Source: Gemmiger formicilis (GTDB lineage Bacteria; Bacillota; Clostridia; Oscillospirales; Ruminococcaceae). Taken from it: a stretch of 64,000 nt of DNA. The notes under the pieces were generated by a model, which searched no databases, had not been told where the DNA came from, and saw only the letters and a program-made list of their open reading frames with translations. Location of the stretch: assembly GCF_024462815.1 (NCBI RefSeq), contig NZ_JANGCG010000009.1:1-64000 (forward strand), written 5' to 3'. Shown here one piece after another: positions 14,745-23,841 of this stretch. A program made the position numbers and the translations under genes. Within the stretch, counting starts at the first letter, position 1, and every line of letters starts with the position of its first letter.

Positions 14745-17236
14745 AACCCCAGAAGCTGATTCTGAACGCCTTCGGCCCTTATGCCGCGCACACCGAGCTG
14801 GACTTTGCAGCCTTCGGCGGCAATGGGCTGTTCCTTATTGGCGGCGATACCGGCGCGGGCAAGACTGCCCTGTTTGATGCCATCACCTTCGCCCTCTATG
14901 GCGAGGCTTCCGGCGAGAACCGAAAAACAACGATGCTGCGCAGCGATTTTGCGGCGCCGGACGTGGAAACTTCGGTGGAGCTGACCTTTACCCACCGCGG
15001 GCGCACCTACACCGTGCGCCGCTGGCCCGACCAGCAGCGTGCCGCCAAGCGCGGCAGCGGTATGGTCAAGGTGCCCGCCAAGGCTGAGCTCATCCGTGAG
15101 CCGGACGAGCCCGTCAGCGGTGCCTCTGCCGTGACCGATGCAGTGGTCAAGCTGCTGGGCATTGACGCCAAGCAGTTTGCACAGGTGTCGATGCTGGCGC
15201 AGAACGATTTTACCAAGCTGCTCAACGCGCCCTCCGCCGAGCGTGCCGCTATCCTGCGCCGCATTTTTGACACGGCAGACCACCAGCGTCTGGGACAGGC
15301 CGCGCAGGAGCACGCCCGCAAGGCGGACGAGGAATGTAAACGTCTGGATGATGTACTTTTGATGCACGTGGGCGCACTGCTGGGCGAGGGCGCGGACGAG
15401 ACGACCGCCGCAGACCTGAAGGAAATACAGGCCGAGCGCGACCCCTTTGCCGCCGGTGCCGCTGCCGAGCTGGCCGGGCTGCTGCTGCAGGCCGATGAGG
15501 CCAACGAGAAGCGTGAGACCGGCGTGATGCAGGAGCTGGACGAGAAGATTGCCCGCGGTGACGCCGGACTGAAAATTGCCGAGGAGCGCGCCGCCCGCCG
15601 CCGCCAGCTGGCCGCACTGATTGCCGAGGAGCAGCGCGCCGCCGATGTGGCGCACCAGACCGACATCATTATGACCGATTTGGAAAAGCGCACGGCGAAC
15701 GTGAAGGAGGGCATTGCCAAAAACGAGGCCGACCGCGCCGCGCTGAGCCAGGCCGAGGCCGATTTGCTGAAAACCGACCACCGCATTGAGCTGGCGGAGG
15801 GGCTTTCGGCTGACTGCAAGCAGCTTTTGCAGAGCCTGACCGATGCCGACCGGGCCGAGCAGGCCGCCGCCGCCCGCCAGAAGGAGTATGTGGCCGCGCA
15901 GGCCGCGCTGGACGCGGCTGAGGAAGAATACAGCACGATGCAGCGCCAGCTGAACGCCAACCGCGCCGGATTGCTGGCCAGAGAGCTGGAAAAGGGCAAG
16001 CCATGCCCGGTCTGCGGCTCCACCCGGCACCCCAAGATTGCGGCGTTGCCCAAGGGCCACATCACCGAAAAGCAGCTGGAGGAGCGCGAAAAGGAGCTGA
16101 CGGCCCAGCGTCGCAGCACCGCCGCCGCCAGCCGCACCGCCGGTGACGCCGCCGCCCACGCACATGAGCTGCGCACCGCCTTGCAGCGGGACGCAGATGG
16201 ATTTTTCGCCCGGCGCGGCGACCGCTACACCGGCAAACCCGCCGCCGAACTGACCGCGGACGAGCTGAAGACCGCCCTGACGACCCAGCAGGAGAGCCTG
16301 ACCGAGGGGCTGCGCGGCCTGCAGGCCGACCATCTGAAGCTGAAGCAAAAGACCGACCGCGCCAAGAGCCTTGCCCGACAGGCGGAGCTGTTGAGCAGCC
16401 AGCTGGCCGATTTGGATAAGCAGAGCTTTGCGGCCAACCGCCGCGCCGCCAACGCTAAGGCGGGCCACGCCGCAGCCACGGCCCGTGTGCAGCAGATGCA
16501 GGAAACGATGCCCAAGCGGGACAACCCTGACGCGCTGGCCCAGCTGCAGGATGCACTGGCGCGCCTGCGCCGCGACCGCGCCGCGGCCATGACGGCCCGC
16601 GATGCCGCCGTGCACCGCCTGCACACAAACCGCGCCGCGCTGGAAGCGCTGCAGAAGGCGATGAAGGCCAGCGCCGCCGCCCGCGAAAAGCGCGCTATGT
16701 GGGATAACCTTTCCAAAACCATCAACGGCAACCTGACCGGAAAAATCAAGCTGCCCTTTGAACAGTACGTACAGGCGTTCTATTTTGATGGTGTGGTCGA
16801 GGCTGCCAACCTGCGTTTCACCCGCATGACGGACGGCCAGTACCGCCTGCAGCGCCGCAAGAGCGAAGCCGTGGGCGGCAAGACCGCGCTGGATCTGGAC
16901 GTCTTTGACGCCTACACCGGCAAGACCCGCCCGGTGGGCAGTCTGTCCGGCGGCGAGAGCTTTATGGCCGCGCTGAGCCTGGCGCTGGGCATAAGCGACA
17001 CGATTCAGCAGAACGCGGGCGGCGTGGTCATCGAGACGCTCTTTATTGACGAGGGCTTTGGCTCGCTGGACGCCGACAGCCTGGAAAAGGCTGTGGACAC
17101 GCTGGCCGGGCTGGCCGGTGGGGATAAGCTCATCGGTGTGATTTCCCACGTGGAGGCACTGCAGGACCGCCTGACGCGGCAGATTCATGTGACCAAGACG
17201 CGGGCGGGCAGCAAGGCAGAGATAGAGATTTCGTAA
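14741..17236 (+). CDS. sbcC: Exonuclease SbcCD, ATPase subunit C
   Basis: Rad50-type SMC-like ATPase of 831 residues, shorter than the roughly 1,050 of E. coli. The N-terminal Walker A GDTGAGKT (about 34-41) is followed by long Ala/Glu/Arg coiled coil with the zinc hook KPCPVCGSTRHP in the middle (about 419-430). A second coiled coil leads to the C-terminal signature LSGGESFMAALSLALG and Walker B LFIDEGFGSLD. The short coiled-coil arms account for the length difference. It works with SbcD as the DNA-bridging motor. Confidence 0.95.
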   Translation: MKPQKLILNAFGPYAAHTELDFAAFGGNGLFLIGGDTGAGKTALFDAITFALYGEASGENRKTTMLRSDFAAPDVETSVELTFTHRGRTYTVRRWPDQQRAAKRGSGMVKVPAKAELIREPDEPVSGASAVTDAVVKLLGIDAKQFAQVSMLAQNDFTKLLNAPSAERAAILRRIFDTADHQRLGQAAQEHARKADEECKRLDDVLLMHVGALLGEGADETTAADLKEIQAERDPFAAGAAAELAGLLLQADEANEKRETGVMQELDEKIARGDAGLKIAEERAARRRQLAALIAEEQRAADVAHQTDIIMTDLEKRTANVKEGIAKNEADRAALSQAEADLLKTDHRIELAEGLSADCKQLLQSLTDADRAEQAAAARQKEYVAAQAALDAAEEEYSTMQRQLNANRAGLLARELEKGKPCPVCGSTRHPKIAALPKGHITEKQLEEREKELTAQRRSTAAASRTAGDAAAHAHELRTALQRDADGFFARRGDRYTGKPAAELTADELKTALTTQQESLTEGLRGLQADHLKLKQKTDRAKSLARQAELLSSQLADLDKQSFAANRRAANAKAGHAAATARVQQMQETMPKRDNPDALAQLQDALARLRRDRAAAMTARDAAVHRLHTNRAALEALQKAMKASAAAREKRAMWDNLSKTINGNLTGKIKLPFEQYVQAFYFDGVVEAANLRFTRMTDGQYRLQRRKSEAVGGKTALDLDVFDAYTGKTRPVGSLSGGESFMAALSLALGISDTIQQNAGGVVIETLFIDEGFGSLDADSLEKAVDTLAGLAGGDKLIGVISHVEALQDRLTRQIHVTKTRAGSKAEIEIS

Positions 17237-18649
17237 ATGATGAATGTGAAATCAACGCTGCAGCAAGAATTAGAGGCCCTCTCCGCGGCCCGCTACCCGC
17301 TGCATATGCCGGGGCACAAGCGCCGCCAGCCGCCCGCACAGGGGCTGGACTGCTATGCGTGGGATATGACCGAGATTGACGGCGCGGACGATTTGCACGA
17401 TGCGGACGGCATCCTTGCCGCGGCCATGGCGCGCACGGCGGCGCTGTACGGGGCTCGGCGGTGCTGGTATCTGGTAGGCGGCTCCACGGTCGGTCTGCTG
17501 GCGGGTATCCGTGCGCTGGCACCCTTCGGCAGCACGGTCATTGCGGCGCGCAACTGCCACAAGGCCGTCTACCATGCCCTTGAGCTGGGCCGCCTGACGG
17601 CCCACTGGCTGACGCCGCCGGTCGATGCACAGTTCGGCGTCTACGGCAGTGTGCGCCCCGCCGATGTGGCCGCCGCGCTGGACGCCGCGCCCGAAGCGCG
17701 GTGCGTGATTCTGACCAGCCCGACCTATGAGGGCGTTCTGAGCGATATAGCGTCCATTGTGCAGCTCTGCCACGCCCGCGGCGTGCCGGTGCTGGTGGAC
17801 GAGGCCCACGGCGCGCACTATCTGCCCTTTGCCGCGCAGTACGGCTGGCAGGGCGGCGCGGTGCAGGCCGGGGCGGACTTGGTGGTGCAAAGCGCCCATA
17901 AGACGCTGCCCAGCCTGACCCAGACCGCCTTTTTGCAGCTGAACGGCGATCTGGCGGACCCCGCCGAGGTCGAGCGCCAGCTCGATGTGTTTGAGACGAG
18001 CTCGCCGAGCTACCCGCTGCTGGTCAGTCTGGACGGCTGCACCCGGTGGCTGGCGGAGCAGGGGCCGCAGGCCTTTGCCGCGTGGCGCAGCCGCCTGACG
18101 GTGTTTGACGAGGCGGCGCGGAAATTTAAGAACATAAAAGTGCTGTGCTACGGCAGCGATGCCCCGCACCCGGACTTTTTTGCGTATGACAGCGGCAAAA
18201 TTCTGCTGCAGATTGGCGCGGCCGGGGCGGCGTATCTGCGCCGGAACGGCTTTGAACCGGAGATGGTCTGCGGCCCGAACGTGCTGGCAATGACCAGCCC
18301 CAGCGACGATGCCGACGCGCTGGAGCGTCTGGCAGACGTGCTGAACGCATGGGACGAAACCGCAACGCCGCCCGCCGCCCCCGCGCATATCTTGCCCGCC
18401 CCCGGCGCGGCGCGGTGCACAATTGGCGAAGCGCTGCTGCGCCCCGCGCACACCGTGCCCCTGCGGGACGCCGTGGGGCAGACCGCGGCTGAATACCTTT
18501 GGGCTTACCCGCCCGGCGTGCCGCTGGTTGCCCCCGGCGAGACCATCACCGCCGAGCTGACGGCGGCCTGCGCAGAGCTTGCGCAGGCCGGTACAAGGGT
18601 GCGCCACACCGGCGGCAGCGACACGGAAGCTATTTTGGTGCTGCGCTGA
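17237..18649 (+). CDS. PLP-dependent Orn/Lys/Arg decarboxylase-family protein
   Basis: 470 residues, fold-type I pyridoxal-phosphate enzyme. It has YPLHMPGHKRR at the N-terminus (about 20), a GS-T loop VGGSTVGLLAG, DEAHGAHYLP, and the PLP lysine in VVQSAHKTLPSLTQTAF. It resembles the short YaaO/SpeA-like decarboxylases of Firmicutes that act on arginine or lysine; the exact amino acid is uncertain. It begins immediately after the sbcC stop codon with no gap and a weak ribosome site, so it is probably translationally coupled. Confidence 0.85.
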   Translation: MMNVKSTLQQELEALSAARYPLHMPGHKRRQPPAQGLDCYAWDMTEIDGADDLHDADGILAAAMARTAALYGARRCWYLVGGSTVGLLAGIRALAPFGSTVIAARNCHKAVYHALELGRLTAHWLTPPVDAQFGVYGSVRPADVAAALDAAPEARCVILTSPTYEGVLSDIASIVQLCHARGVPVLVDEAHGAHYLPFAAQYGWQGGAVQAGADLVVQSAHKTLPSLTQTAFLQLNGDLADPAEVERQLDVFETSSPSYPLLVSLDGCTRWLAEQGPQAFAAWRSRLTVFDEAARKFKNIKVLCYGSDAPHPDFFAYDSGKILLQIGAAGAAYLRRNGFEPEMVCGPNVLAMTSPSDDADALERLADVLNAWDETATPPAAPAHILPAPGAARCTIGEALLRPAHTVPLRDAVGQTAAEYLWAYPPGVPLVAPGETITAELTAACAELAQAGTRVRHTGGSDTEAILVLR

Positions 18650-18653
18650 CCTA

Positions 18654-18686
18654 TTGACAAGGCAGGCCGGATTGTGGTACTATAAT
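18654..18686 (+). promoter_or_regulatory. Promoter of the SCIFF operon
   Basis: Perfect TTGACA (18654-18659), 18 bp, TACTAT (18678-18683), overlapping a perfect TATAAT (18681-18686). It is one of the strongest promoters in the window, fitting a highly expressed precursor peptide. Confidence 0.82.
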
Positions 18687-18721
18687 AATAATTCTAAAAT
18701 ATACAAAGGGGTGACTGTTTT

Positions 18722-18868
18722 ATGAAGCACATCCAGACTCTCGAGACCCGCGATATGGCTAAGAGCCTGCTGAACGGTGGTTGCGGCGAGTGCCAGACCT
18801 CCTGCCAGAGCGCCTGCAAGACCAGCTGCGGCATTGCCAACCAGCCTTGCGAGAAGACCGACAAGTAA
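18722..18868 (+). CDS. scfA: SCIFF ranthipeptide precursor
   Basis: 48-residue precursor of the six-cysteines-in-forty-five family, a ribosomal peptide near-universal in Clostridia. It starts MKHIQTL and has the invariant core GGCGECQTSCQSACKTSC with a final cysteine near the end; cysteines are at 21, 24, 28, 32, 36 and 43. Known members receive thioether crosslinks (Cys to a downstream Thr gamma-carbon in characterised ones) from the adjacent radical-SAM enzyme. AAAGGGGTG precedes the ATG. It is followed after 126 bp by the maturase. A role in cell-cell signalling or redox/metabolic control has been suggested for the family. Confidence 0.97.
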   Translation: MKHIQTLETRDMAKSLLNGGCGECQTSCQSACKTSCGIANQPCEKTDK

Positions 18869-18937
18869 TTTTTGCTGGCTTTGATGCCGGGATGCCGCCA
18901 TGGCAGCCCGGCATTTTCTATGATACATCGCAGAAAT

Positions 18938-18975
18938 GCGCGGCGTCGGGGACGCCGCACCCCTGCGGAACCCCC
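18938..18975 (+). other. GC hairpin between scfA and scfB
   Basis: GCGGCGTC (18941-18948) pairs with GACGCCGC (18951-18958) with almost no loop, and CCCCTGCGGAACCCCC follows just before the AAAAGGAG of scfB. There is no T-run. It resembles the interspersed GC repeat at 9764-9785 and could lower maturase expression relative to the peptide. Confidence 0.55.
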
Positions 18976-18994
18976 AAAAGGAGCAGACAAAACT

Positions 18995-20452
18995 ATGATT
19001 CATCAGTATAAACTCAGCGGCTACAATATTGTGCTGGATGTCTACAGCGGCAGCGTGCACGCGGTGGACGATGTGGCGTATGACGCCATCGCCCTGATTG
19101 ACGCGGGCAACACGCGGGAGCAGGCCGCCGCCGCGCTGGCAAAAAAGTATGCGGGCCGCGCCGATGTAACAGAGGCCGACATCAACGACTGCCTGGATGA
19201 TATTGACGAGCTGACCGCCGCCGGCCAGCTGTTTGCGCCGGACGCCTACGCCGACCATGCGTTTGACTTCAAGAACCGTTCCAACGTGGTCAAGGCGCTC
19301 TGCCTGCACGTGGCACATACCTGCAACCTGAATTGCAGCTACTGCTTTGCTGCGCAGGGCAAATTCCACGGCGAGGCCGGCCTGATGAGCTTTGAAACCG
19401 GCAAGCGCGCACTGGATTTCCTGATTGAAAATTCCGGCACCCGCCGCAACCTGGAGGTTGACTTCTTTGGCGGCGAACCGTTGATGAACTTCGAGGTCTG
19501 CAAGCAGCTGGTTGCCTATGCACGCAGCATCGAGAAAAAGTACAACAAGAATTTCCGCTTCACGATGACCACCAACGGCATCGGCATCACCGATGAGGTC
19601 ATCGACTGGTGCAATCAGGAGTGCCACAATGTGGTGCTCTCCCTTGATGGCCGCAAGGAGGTCAATGACCGCTTCCGCGTGGATTTGGCGGGCAACGGCA
19701 GCTATGACCGCATTGTACCCAAATTCCAGAAGCTGGTCAAGGCACGTGGCGGCAAGGGCTACTATATGCGCGGCACGTTTACGCATCACAACGTTGATTT
19801 TACCAAGGATTTGTTCCATATGGCGGATGATCTGGGCTTCACCGAGCTCTCGATGGAGCCGGTGGTTGCCGCGCCCGATTCCCCCGAGGCCCTGACCGAG
19901 GAAGACCTGCCCAAGCTGTTTGACCAGTATGAGCTGCTGGCCAACGATATGCTGCGCCGCCAGAAGGCGGGCAAGCCCATCACCTTCTACCACTACATTC
20001 TGGATCTGAAGCACGGCCCCTGCATCTACAAGCGCATTTCGGGCTGCGGCTCCGGCACCGAGTATATGGCCGTGACCCCGTGGGGCGACCTGTACCCCTG
20101 CCACCAGTTTGTGGGCGACCCCGACTACAAGCTGGGCAACGTCTGGGACGGCGTGACCAACACCGCCCTGCGCGATGAGTTCAAGCTCTGCAACGTCTAT
20201 GCCCGCCCCGATTGCAAAGACTGCTGGGCGCGGCTGTACTGCGCGGGTGGCTGCGCGGCCAACGCCCTGCACGCCACCGGGGACATCCACGGCACGTATG
20301 AGTACGGCTGCAAGGTGTTCCGCAAGCGGATGGAGTGCGCCCTGATGATGCAGGTGGCCCAACGCCTTGACCCCGAGCTGGCCCAGAACGCTGTCAAGTT
20401 CGAGAGCGACTGCGACGGCTGTGGCGAGACCGACTCCGGCTGCGATAACTAA
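18995..20452 (+). CDS. scfB: SCIFF maturase, radical SAM/SPASM thioether-forming enzyme
   Basis: 485-residue radical-SAM enzyme that installs thioether bonds in the SCIFF peptide. An N-terminal peptide-recognition (RRE-like) region (1 to about 95) is followed by the [4Fe-4S] motif CNLNCSYC (C110, C114, C117) and a C-terminal SPASM domain with many cysteines (CGSGTEYMAVTPWGDLYPCHQ, then CKDCWARLYCAGGCAAN and GCKVFRKRMEC) for two auxiliary clusters. A Gly/Cys-rich tail (CDGCGETDSGC) ends it. The start at 18995 has AAAAGGAG upstream. It belongs to one transcript with scfA, ended by a strong hairpin. Confidence 0.96.
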   Translation: MIHQYKLSGYNIVLDVYSGSVHAVDDVAYDAIALIDAGNTREQAAAALAKKYAGRADVTEADINDCLDDIDELTAAGQLFAPDAYADHAFDFKNRSNVVKALCLHVAHTCNLNCSYCFAAQGKFHGEAGLMSFETGKRALDFLIENSGTRRNLEVDFFGGEPLMNFEVCKQLVAYARSIEKKYNKNFRFTMTTNGIGITDEVIDWCNQECHNVVLSLDGRKEVNDRFRVDLAGNGSYDRIVPKFQKLVKARGGKGYYMRGTFTHHNVDFTKDLFHMADDLGFTELSMEPVVAAPDSPEALTEEDLPKLFDQYELLANDMLRRQKAGKPITFYHYILDLKHGPCIYKRISGCGSGTEYMAVTPWGDLYPCHQFVGDPDYKLGNVWDGVTNTALRDEFKLCNVYARPDCKDCWARLYCAGGCAANALHATGDIHGTYEYGCKVFRKRMECALMMQVAQRLDPELAQNAVKFESDCDGCGETDSGCDN

Positions 20453-20470
20453 ACGATAACTAAACAAAAA

Positions 20471-20508
20471 AACGGCAGATGCCCGGCGGGGCATCTGCCG
20501 TTATTGTT
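20471..20508 (+). terminator. Terminator of scfAB
   Basis: Perfect 14-bp stem AACGGCAGATGCCC (20471-20484) with GGGCATCTGCCGTT (20489-20502), then TTATTGTTT. Confidence 0.9.
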
Positions 20509-20545
20509 TCCCGGGGAAAGCAGCGCGGTGCCGCCCGGGAAATCA

Positions 20546-22333
20546 TTATCTTGCGAGGGGGGCGCACTTTGCCTTCAGCCAGACCTTTTCCTCCTCGGTC
20601 AGGCGGGGGCTGAGCATCTCATAGACATGGGCATGGTAGTCGTTCAGCCAGTTGAGCTGGTCGCGGCTCAGCTCGTCCACCAGCACGGGCTCGGTGGCAA
20701 TGGGCACCAGCGTCAGCGGGGCAAAGCCCAGCCAGTGGCCGTACTGGTTCTCGCCAAGGCTGACGCACTCCAGCTCATTCTCAATGCGGATGCCGACCTC
20801 GTCTGTCTCATAGATGCCGGGCTCATCGGTGATGGTCATACCGGGCTTAAAGACAACCGGGTTGTTCGGGCGCAGGCTCTGGGGCCCCTCATGCACGCCG
20901 GAGATGAAGCCGACGCCGTGGCCGGTGCCGCAGCGGTAGTTGATTTTGTGCGCCCAGACCGGGCCGCGGGCAAAGGTGTCCAGCGCAAAGCCGGTGCAGT
21001 AATCCAGGAATACGGCGCGGGCCATATCAATGTGGCTCTGCAGCACCCACGTATAATAGCGGCGCTCGTTGTCGGTCAGCGGGCCGACCGGGTAGGTGCG
21101 GGTGATGTCGGTCGTGCCGCAGTCATACTGGCCGCCGTTGTCCACCAGCAGGAAGCCGTGGGGCTCAATGGTGCTGTTCACATCGCCCTCGGCGTGGTAG
21201 TGCATCATGGCGGCGTTGGTGCCGTAGGCGGCAATCGTGGAGAAGCTGTCCTCAAAGTAGCCGGGCATCTCAGCGCGGCGCTTCTGCAGCATCGTGTCAA
21301 TGTCAATCTCGGTCAGGGTCTTGCCCTCGGCCAGCGCCTTTTCCAGATCCATCTGGAACCGCACCACGGCGATACCGTCGCGGATGTGGCACTCGCGGAT
21401 GTTCCTGAGCTCGGTCTCGTTCTTGATGCCCTTCAGCGGGAAGATGGGGTCAGCGCCGAACACGGTCTTGTGGGCGGTCAGGGCCTCGTACAAGGCAAAG
21501 TTTGTGACCTTTTCGTCCACCAGGAAAACCTCCTCGGCGGGCAGGGCGCGGACGGCGTCAATCAGTTCCTCATAGCCGCGCAGCGTCACGCCGCTTTCGG
21601 CCAGCGTGGCGGCGTCAGCGTCAGACAGACGGCCCGGCGCAATAAACAGCGTGCAGGCGTCCATGGTGACCAGCGCGTAGGCCACGGCCAGCGGGGTGCA
21701 GGGCAGGTCGCTGGCGCGCAGGTTCAGCAGCCAGCCCACGCAGTCCAGCCCGGTAACGGCCAGCGCGGTGGCACCGGCCTTCTGCAGCTCGGCGCGGACC
21801 ATTGCAATGCGGTCGGCGGCGGTGGCACCGGTCTGGGCGGGGGTCAGCAGCGTGCAGGGGGTGTCGGGCAGGGAGGGGCGCTCACCGGTGGCGTCCCAGA
21901 TAGGCCCGGCTACGTCCTGGCTGCGCAGGGAAGCCCCCTTCTTGGCCAGCGTGTCGATGTACTCCTTGGCGATGGTGGCGGGTACGCAGCTGCCGTCCAG
22001 CAGCAGGGTCTCGCCCTCGCCAAAGTGGCTTTCCAGGTATTCGGCCACGGTGGGAACGCCCGCGGAACCGGCGTGCATACATTCAATCTCGCTGCCGGCC
22101 AGCTGCTTGTCGGCCTGCACGTAGAAGCGGCCGTCGCACCACAGGGCGCTGCCGGTCTTGGTCACCACCAGCGTGGAGTTCTCGCCGATAAAGCCGGAAA
22201 ACCACGGCAGTGCGTTATAGTAGCCGGGCAGATACTCGCTGCAGTGCGGGTCACTGGTCATAAGCAGGACGCCGTCAGCCCCCGCTGCCACAGCAGCGGC
22301 ACGCAGGGCGGCAATCTTTTCGTTGGTAGTCAA
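20546..22333 (-). CDS. pepP: Aminopeptidase P family (Xaa-Pro) metallopeptidase
   Basis: 595-residue M24B peptidase that removes an N-terminal residue next to proline; cytosolic and dinuclear metal. Two creatinase-like N-terminal domains lead to the pita-bread domain with ligands in DNGGQYDCGTTDITRTY (two Asp), GTGHGVGF (His), TDEPGIY and IRIENELEC (two Glu). Length matches the long, three-domain form. The start is a TTG at 22333 with AAAGGAG 10 nt upstream; no better ATG is near. The upstream region contains one arm and the core of an AT-rich repeat. Confidence 0.93.
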   Translation of the reverse strand: MTTNEKIAALRAAAVAAGADGVLLMTSDPHCSEYLPGYYNALPWFSGFIGENSTLVVTKTGSALWCDGRFYVQADKQLAGSEIECMHAGSAGVPTVAEYLESHFGEGETLLLDGSCVPATIAKEYIDTLAKKGASLRSQDVAGPIWDATGERPSLPDTPCTLLTPAQTGATAADRIAMVRAELQKAGATALAVTGLDCVGWLLNLRASDLPCTPLAVAYALVTMDACTLFIAPGRLSDADAATLAESGVTLRGYEELIDAVRALPAEEVFLVDEKVTNFALYEALTAHKTVFGADPIFPLKGIKNETELRNIRECHIRDGIAVVRFQMDLEKALAEGKTLTEIDIDTMLQKRRAEMPGYFEDSFSTIAAYGTNAAMMHYHAEGDVNSTIEPHGFLLVDNGGQYDCGTTDITRTYPVGPLTDNERRYYTWVLQSHIDMARAVFLDYCTGFALDTFARGPVWAHKINYRCGTGHGVGFISGVHEGPQSLRPNNPVVFKPGMTITDEPGIYETDEVGIRIENELECVSLGENQYGHWLGFAPLTLVPIATEPVLVDELSRDQLNWLNDYHAHVYEMLSPRLTEEEKVWLKAKCAPLAR

Positions 22334-22387
22334 AATGGATCGCTCCTTTTGTGTTAGTTAGTGGTTAGGTATATAATACCACTTTTT

Positions 22388-22455
22388 TTGCAAATAATAA
22401 ATAAGAAATAAGAAATAATAAAAAAGGTGGAGTTTTCGCCCGGGGGCGAAAACAA
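22388..22455. repeat. MITE-like element, copy 6 (one arm plus core)
   Basis: AATAATAAATAAGAAATAAG arm followed by GGTGGAGTTTTCGCCC and GGGGGCGAAAACAAAA, the core hairpin also seen at 31068 and 54797. No matching right arm is found, so this is a truncated copy. Confidence 0.7.
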
Positions 22456-22543
22456 AATGTGGGACGCGATGCTGTTCTTTTATAAATTTTGCAAAAAATT
22501 CAAAAATTTGTGCGGAAAAAGGCGCAAAACCCCTTGACGCGTT

Positions 22544-22552
22544 TGCTATAAT
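22544..22552 (+). promoter_or_regulatory. Extended -10 promoter of the COG0523 pair
   Basis: TG (22544-22545), one base, TATAAT (22547-22552). A TTGACG at 22534 is too close to act as its -35. The string TTGACGCGTNTGNTATA occurs again at 62111. Confidence 0.6.
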
Positions 22553-22626
22553 AGTATTAGCAGTTAGTGTAATAGATTGCCAACTATCTGAACATTTGAA
22601 CACGTATTGAATAGAGGTACCCAATT

Positions 22627-23808
22627 ATGGCTGAAAACAAAACCAAAATCGACATTTTCTCCGGCTTCCTCGGTGCGGGCAAAACCACCCTTATCAAGAA
22701 GCTCATCAAGGAGGCTTTCGCGGGCGAGAAAATCGTCCTGATTGAGAACGAATTCGGCGAAATCGGCATCGACGGCGGCTTTATGCGCGAGGCCGGCATT
22801 CAGGTCAACGAGCTGAACTCTGGCTGCATCTGCTGCTCTCTGGTCGGCGACTTCCGCGAGGCACTGAAGAAGGTGGTCGAGACCTACCATCCCGACCGCA
22901 TCCTGATTGAGCCCTCCGGCGTCGGCAAGCTGAGTGATGTCACCCGCGCTGTCGAGGGTGTGGCCGAGTCCCTGCCGGTGGTGCTGAACAGCTTTGTCAC
23001 CGTGGCCGATGTCAACAAGGTCAAGATGTATATGAAGAACTTCGGCGAGTTCTACGATGATCAGGTCAGCCACGCCTCCTGCATCATCCTGAGCCGTACC
23101 GGCAACGCCAGCGAGGAAAAGATTGCCGCCGCTGTGGCCCTGCTGGCCGAGAAGAACCCCACCGCCACCATCGTGACCACCGACTGGACCGCCCTGACCG
23201 GTGCCCAGATCGTCTCCGTTATGGACGGCAAGCGCGACCTTGTGGCCGAGCTGCTGACCGAGGCCCGCGCCGCCAACGTGGCCCACGCCGAGGAGGATGA
23301 GCACGAGCACCACCACCATCATCACCACCATGACGATGAGGACGAGCATGAGCACAGCTGCTGCCACCATCACCACGATGACGACGATGATGACGAGGAC
23401 GAGCACGACCACGGCTGCTGCCACCATCACCACGATGATGATGACGAGGATGAGCACGAGCATCATCACGAGCACCACTATGATGAGCACGGTGTCTGCG
23501 CCTGCGGCCATCATCATCACCACCATGACCATGACGCCGACGAGGTGTTCACCAGCTGGGGCAAGGAGACGGCCCACAAGTACAGCCGTGAGGATCTGGA
23601 GACGGCCCTGCACGCGCTGGACGAGGGCACTTACGGCGTGATTCTGCGCGCCAAAGGCATCGTGGACGGCGGCGACACCTGGTATGAGTTCGATATGGTC
23701 CCCGGCGAGCACGAAATCCGCACCTGCGGCCCCGATGTCACCGGCAAGCTCTGTGTCATCGGCTCTGAGCTGAAGGAGCACGAAATCGCTGAGCTGTTCC
23801 ACGTGTAA
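22627..23808 (+). CDS. COG0523 (CobW/YeiR-like) P-loop metallochaperone GTPase, His/Asp-rich
   Basis: 393-residue G3E-family protein. It has Walker A GFLGAGKT (13-20), the metal motif GCICC (about 61-65) and EPSGVGKL. A run of about 85 His/Asp/Glu/Cys residues (about 226-312) forms a metal-binding loop, followed by the CobW C-terminal domain (GVILRAKGIVDGG to the end). Such proteins deliver zinc, cobalt or other metals. The usual guanine-specificity motif NKxD is replaced by SRTG in CIILSRTGNAS. It forms an operon with the next gene (33 bp gap). Which metal it handles cannot be read here. Confidence 0.9.
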   Translation: MAENKTKIDIFSGFLGAGKTTLIKKLIKEAFAGEKIVLIENEFGEIGIDGGFMREAGIQVNELNSGCICCSLVGDFREALKKVVETYHPDRILIEPSGVGKLSDVTRAVEGVAESLPVVLNSFVTVADVNKVKMYMKNFGEFYDDQVSHASCIILSRTGNASEEKIAAAVALLAEKNPTATIVTTDWTALTGAQIVSVMDGKRDLVAELLTEARAANVAHAEEDEHEHHHHHHHHDDEDEHEHSCCHHHHDDDDDDEDEHDHGCCHHHHDDDDEDEHEHHHEHHYDEHGVCACGHHHHHHDHDADEVFTSWGKETAHKYSREDLETALHALDEGTYGVILRAKGIVDGGDTWYEFDMVPGEHEIRTCGPDVTGKLCVIGSELKEHEIAELFHV

Positions 23809-23841
23809 GCACGTCAATTTTCGTGAAAGGATTTCCCGATT

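Noticed and set aside
14570..17188. Very long open frame (872 codons) antisense to sbcC
   Set aside because: GC-rich coding DNA leaves the opposite frame open. The translation has no family motif, has shadow composition (Gly/Leu/Ala/Gln/His), and sbcC on the other strand shows all Rad50 motifs in order. The same applies to long antisense frames at 2880-4637, 6078-7688, 8071-9699, 18680-20494, 22564-24714 and 28934-30478.
17237..18649. Assigning a specific arginine or lysine decarboxylase name (speA, cadA)
   Set aside because: PLP and family motifs are clear, but substrate-determining residues cannot be judged by eye and no pathway genes are adjacent.
22534..22552. TTGACG and TATAAT as a normal -35/-10 pair before the COG0523 gene
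   Set aside because: The spacer is only 7 bp, far below the 16-18 bp needed; the extended -10 reading is used instead.
23290..23540. Short repeating units that look like a small tandem or CRISPR-like array
   Set aside because: The repeats are codons for His, Asp and Glu (CAC/CAT, GAC/GAT, GAG) inside the metal-binding loop of the COG0523 gene; spacing is irregular and there are no spacers.
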